From Euryarchaeota archaeon Ods02 (lineage in GTDB: Archaea > Halobacteriota > Halobacteria > Halobacteriales > Halorutilaceae): a stretch of DNA of 64,000 nucleotides. The notes under the pieces were generated by a model, which saw nothing but the letters and a program-made list of their open reading frames with translations, did no database searches and was not told the DNA's origin. Every line of letters starts with the position of its first letter. Within the stretch, counting starts at the first letter, position 1. The translations under genes were made by a program, and so were the position numbers. This document shows positions 63,369 to 64,000 of the stretch, piece after piece. The stretch is taken from assembly GCA_028751075.1 (NCBI GenBank), contig JAQZDA010000003.1:85854-149853 (forward strand), written 5' to 3'.

Positions 63369-63668
63369 ATGAGCCGGAAACTCGACACGCTGGCGTTCGC
63401 GTCGTCGGCCGCTGTAGTCGCGGCCTTGATAATGGTGATGCTGGGTATCGCGGGTTACCTCGGAGTGTACACCGGGGCTGTGGAGGCGATGGAGACCTGG
63501 CACATGTTCTTCAGCGTCACGGCTGTGGGAACCGTGACCGGCGCGGTGGAGGCAGCAGTGTGGACGTTCGTGTTCTGCGTACCCTTCGTTGCCATGTACA
63601 ACAGGCTCGTCGGTGAGATACCTGAGATAGGTGGATCAGATAGAGCCGAGGGAGTAGAGGGAGCATGA
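63369..63668 (+). CDS. Two-helix membrane protein, DUF5676-like
   Basis: A 99-residue protein with two membrane segments (FASSAAVVAALIMVMLGIAGYLGVY and VTGAVEAAVWTFVFCVPFVAMYNRLVG). The layout resembles small DUF5676-type proteins, often near metal ATPases. Its stop overlaps the ATG of the SHOCT gene (ATGA). Function unknown. Confidence 0.65.
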   Translation: MSRKLDTLAFASSAAVVAALIMVMLGIAGYLGVYTGAVEAMETWHMFFSVTAVGTVTGAVEAAVWTFVFCVPFVAMYNRLVGEIPEIGGSDRAEGVEGA

Positions 63669-64000
63669 ACCTGCGGTACGTCTGGCTGCGACTAGCTGTC
63701 GGTACACTGGGCCTCGCGACGGTCTCAGGTGTTGCGGGGGCCCACGCCGGCAACGAGAGCTATTATGCCTGCCCCGGGTGGGGCAGCCACATGACCGATG
63801 GATGGGGGCATATGGGTGCATGGGGCGGAGGGTGGATGATACTATGGGGGCTGCTCTGGCTGGTTCTGCTGGTGGTCGTCGTCGCAGCCCTGGTGCGCTG
63901 GCTGACCCAGGAGAGCGGCAGAGGAGACGACGCCATGGATACGCTACGCGAGAGATACGCACGCGGTGACATAGATCACGAGGAGTTCGACAGACGTCGC
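63665..64000 (+). CDS. SHOCT-domain membrane protein, 3' end off the window
   Basis: 112 codons visible. A signal-like N terminus (LRLAVGTLGLATVSGVAGAHA) leads to a Gly/Trp/His/Met-rich region (WGSHMTDGWGHMGAWGGGW), a membrane helix (LLWLVLLVVVVAALV) and a C-terminal SHOCT motif, LRERYARGDIDHEEFDRR. The Met/His-rich segment could bind copper, consistent with the CopB-type ATPase nearby. Confidence 0.8.
   Translation, partial: MNLRYVWLRLAVGTLGLATVSGVAGAHAGNESYYACPGWGSHMTDGWGHMGAWGGGWMILWGLLWLVLLVVVVAALVRWLTQESGRGDDAMDTLRERYARGDIDHEEFDRRR

Overview
The window reads as chromosomal DNA of a halophilic euryarchaeon, on or near the Halobacteria. Evidence: predicted proteins are very rich in Asp/Glu; TATA-like boxes sit about 27 bases before many start codons (leaderless transcription); and the gene set includes deoxyhypusine synthase, ABCE1/Rli1, PurO, F420-NADP reductase, UbaA, archaeal class I aldolase, Tat lipoproteins, a PGF-CTERM-like protein and a haloarchaeal-type PHA cluster. 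AUA (Ile) and AGG/AGA (Arg) codons are frequent despite GC-rich DNA, which I do not associate with the best-known haloarchaea. A deep-branching relative is possible, but this is inference. Layout: 1-11.9 kb holds arginase, an aldo/keto reductase, a carboxyltransferase with an extra N-terminal domain, a frameshifted pilin-like gene, a HEAT protein, an acyl-CoA block (crotonase, BKACE, DECR-like SDR), an R2lox-like oxidase, F420-NADP reductase and a cupin. 12-17.3 kb holds a sirtuin, tRNA-Glu and a full PHA locus: phaB, the phaR-phaP-phaE-phaC operon, and a MaoC/PhaJ hydratase. 17.3-24 kb holds an FMN-type protein, two unknowns, deoxyhypusine synthase and a P450-LLM oxidoreductase pair. 24.2-24.7 kb holds tRNA-Arg followed by a repeat array with covarying hairpins. 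24.7-31 kb is central metabolism: CBS protein, aldolase-FBPase operon, DCC and lipase-maturation-factor proteins, citrate synthase, second aldo/keto reductase. 31-35.4 kb holds an alpha/beta hydrolase, a flavin reductase-like protein, an RHH protein, a COG1325 RNA-binding protein, an ACT regulator and argG. 35.4-37.1 kb is a toxin-antitoxin island next to a duplicated argG 3' end. 37-51 kb holds phosphoesterase, purO, gyrBA, ubaA, a membrane pentapeptide-repeat protein, hisC-fap7-CDP-alcohol phosphatidyltransferase and a CopD-like protein. 49.2-53.7 kb holds a hairpin array and a BtuCDF-type uptake system. 53.7-64 kb holds a second hydrolase paralogue, M29 aminopeptidase, HIT protein, lipoprotein, ABCE1, a CopB-type ATPase and two small membrane proteins. 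How genes cooperate: PhaB and PhaJ supply (R)-3-hydroxyacyl-CoA to PhaEC on granules coated by PhaP under PhaR control. Aldolase and FBPase form a gluconeogenic pair. BtuF captures substrate outside for BtuCD. The points most worth follow-up are an ABCE1 that keeps ligands for only one Fe-S cluster, the tRNA-Arg hairpin array, the argG-end duplication beside two toxin-antitoxin modules, and several short in-phase or hairpin-forming tandem repeats.
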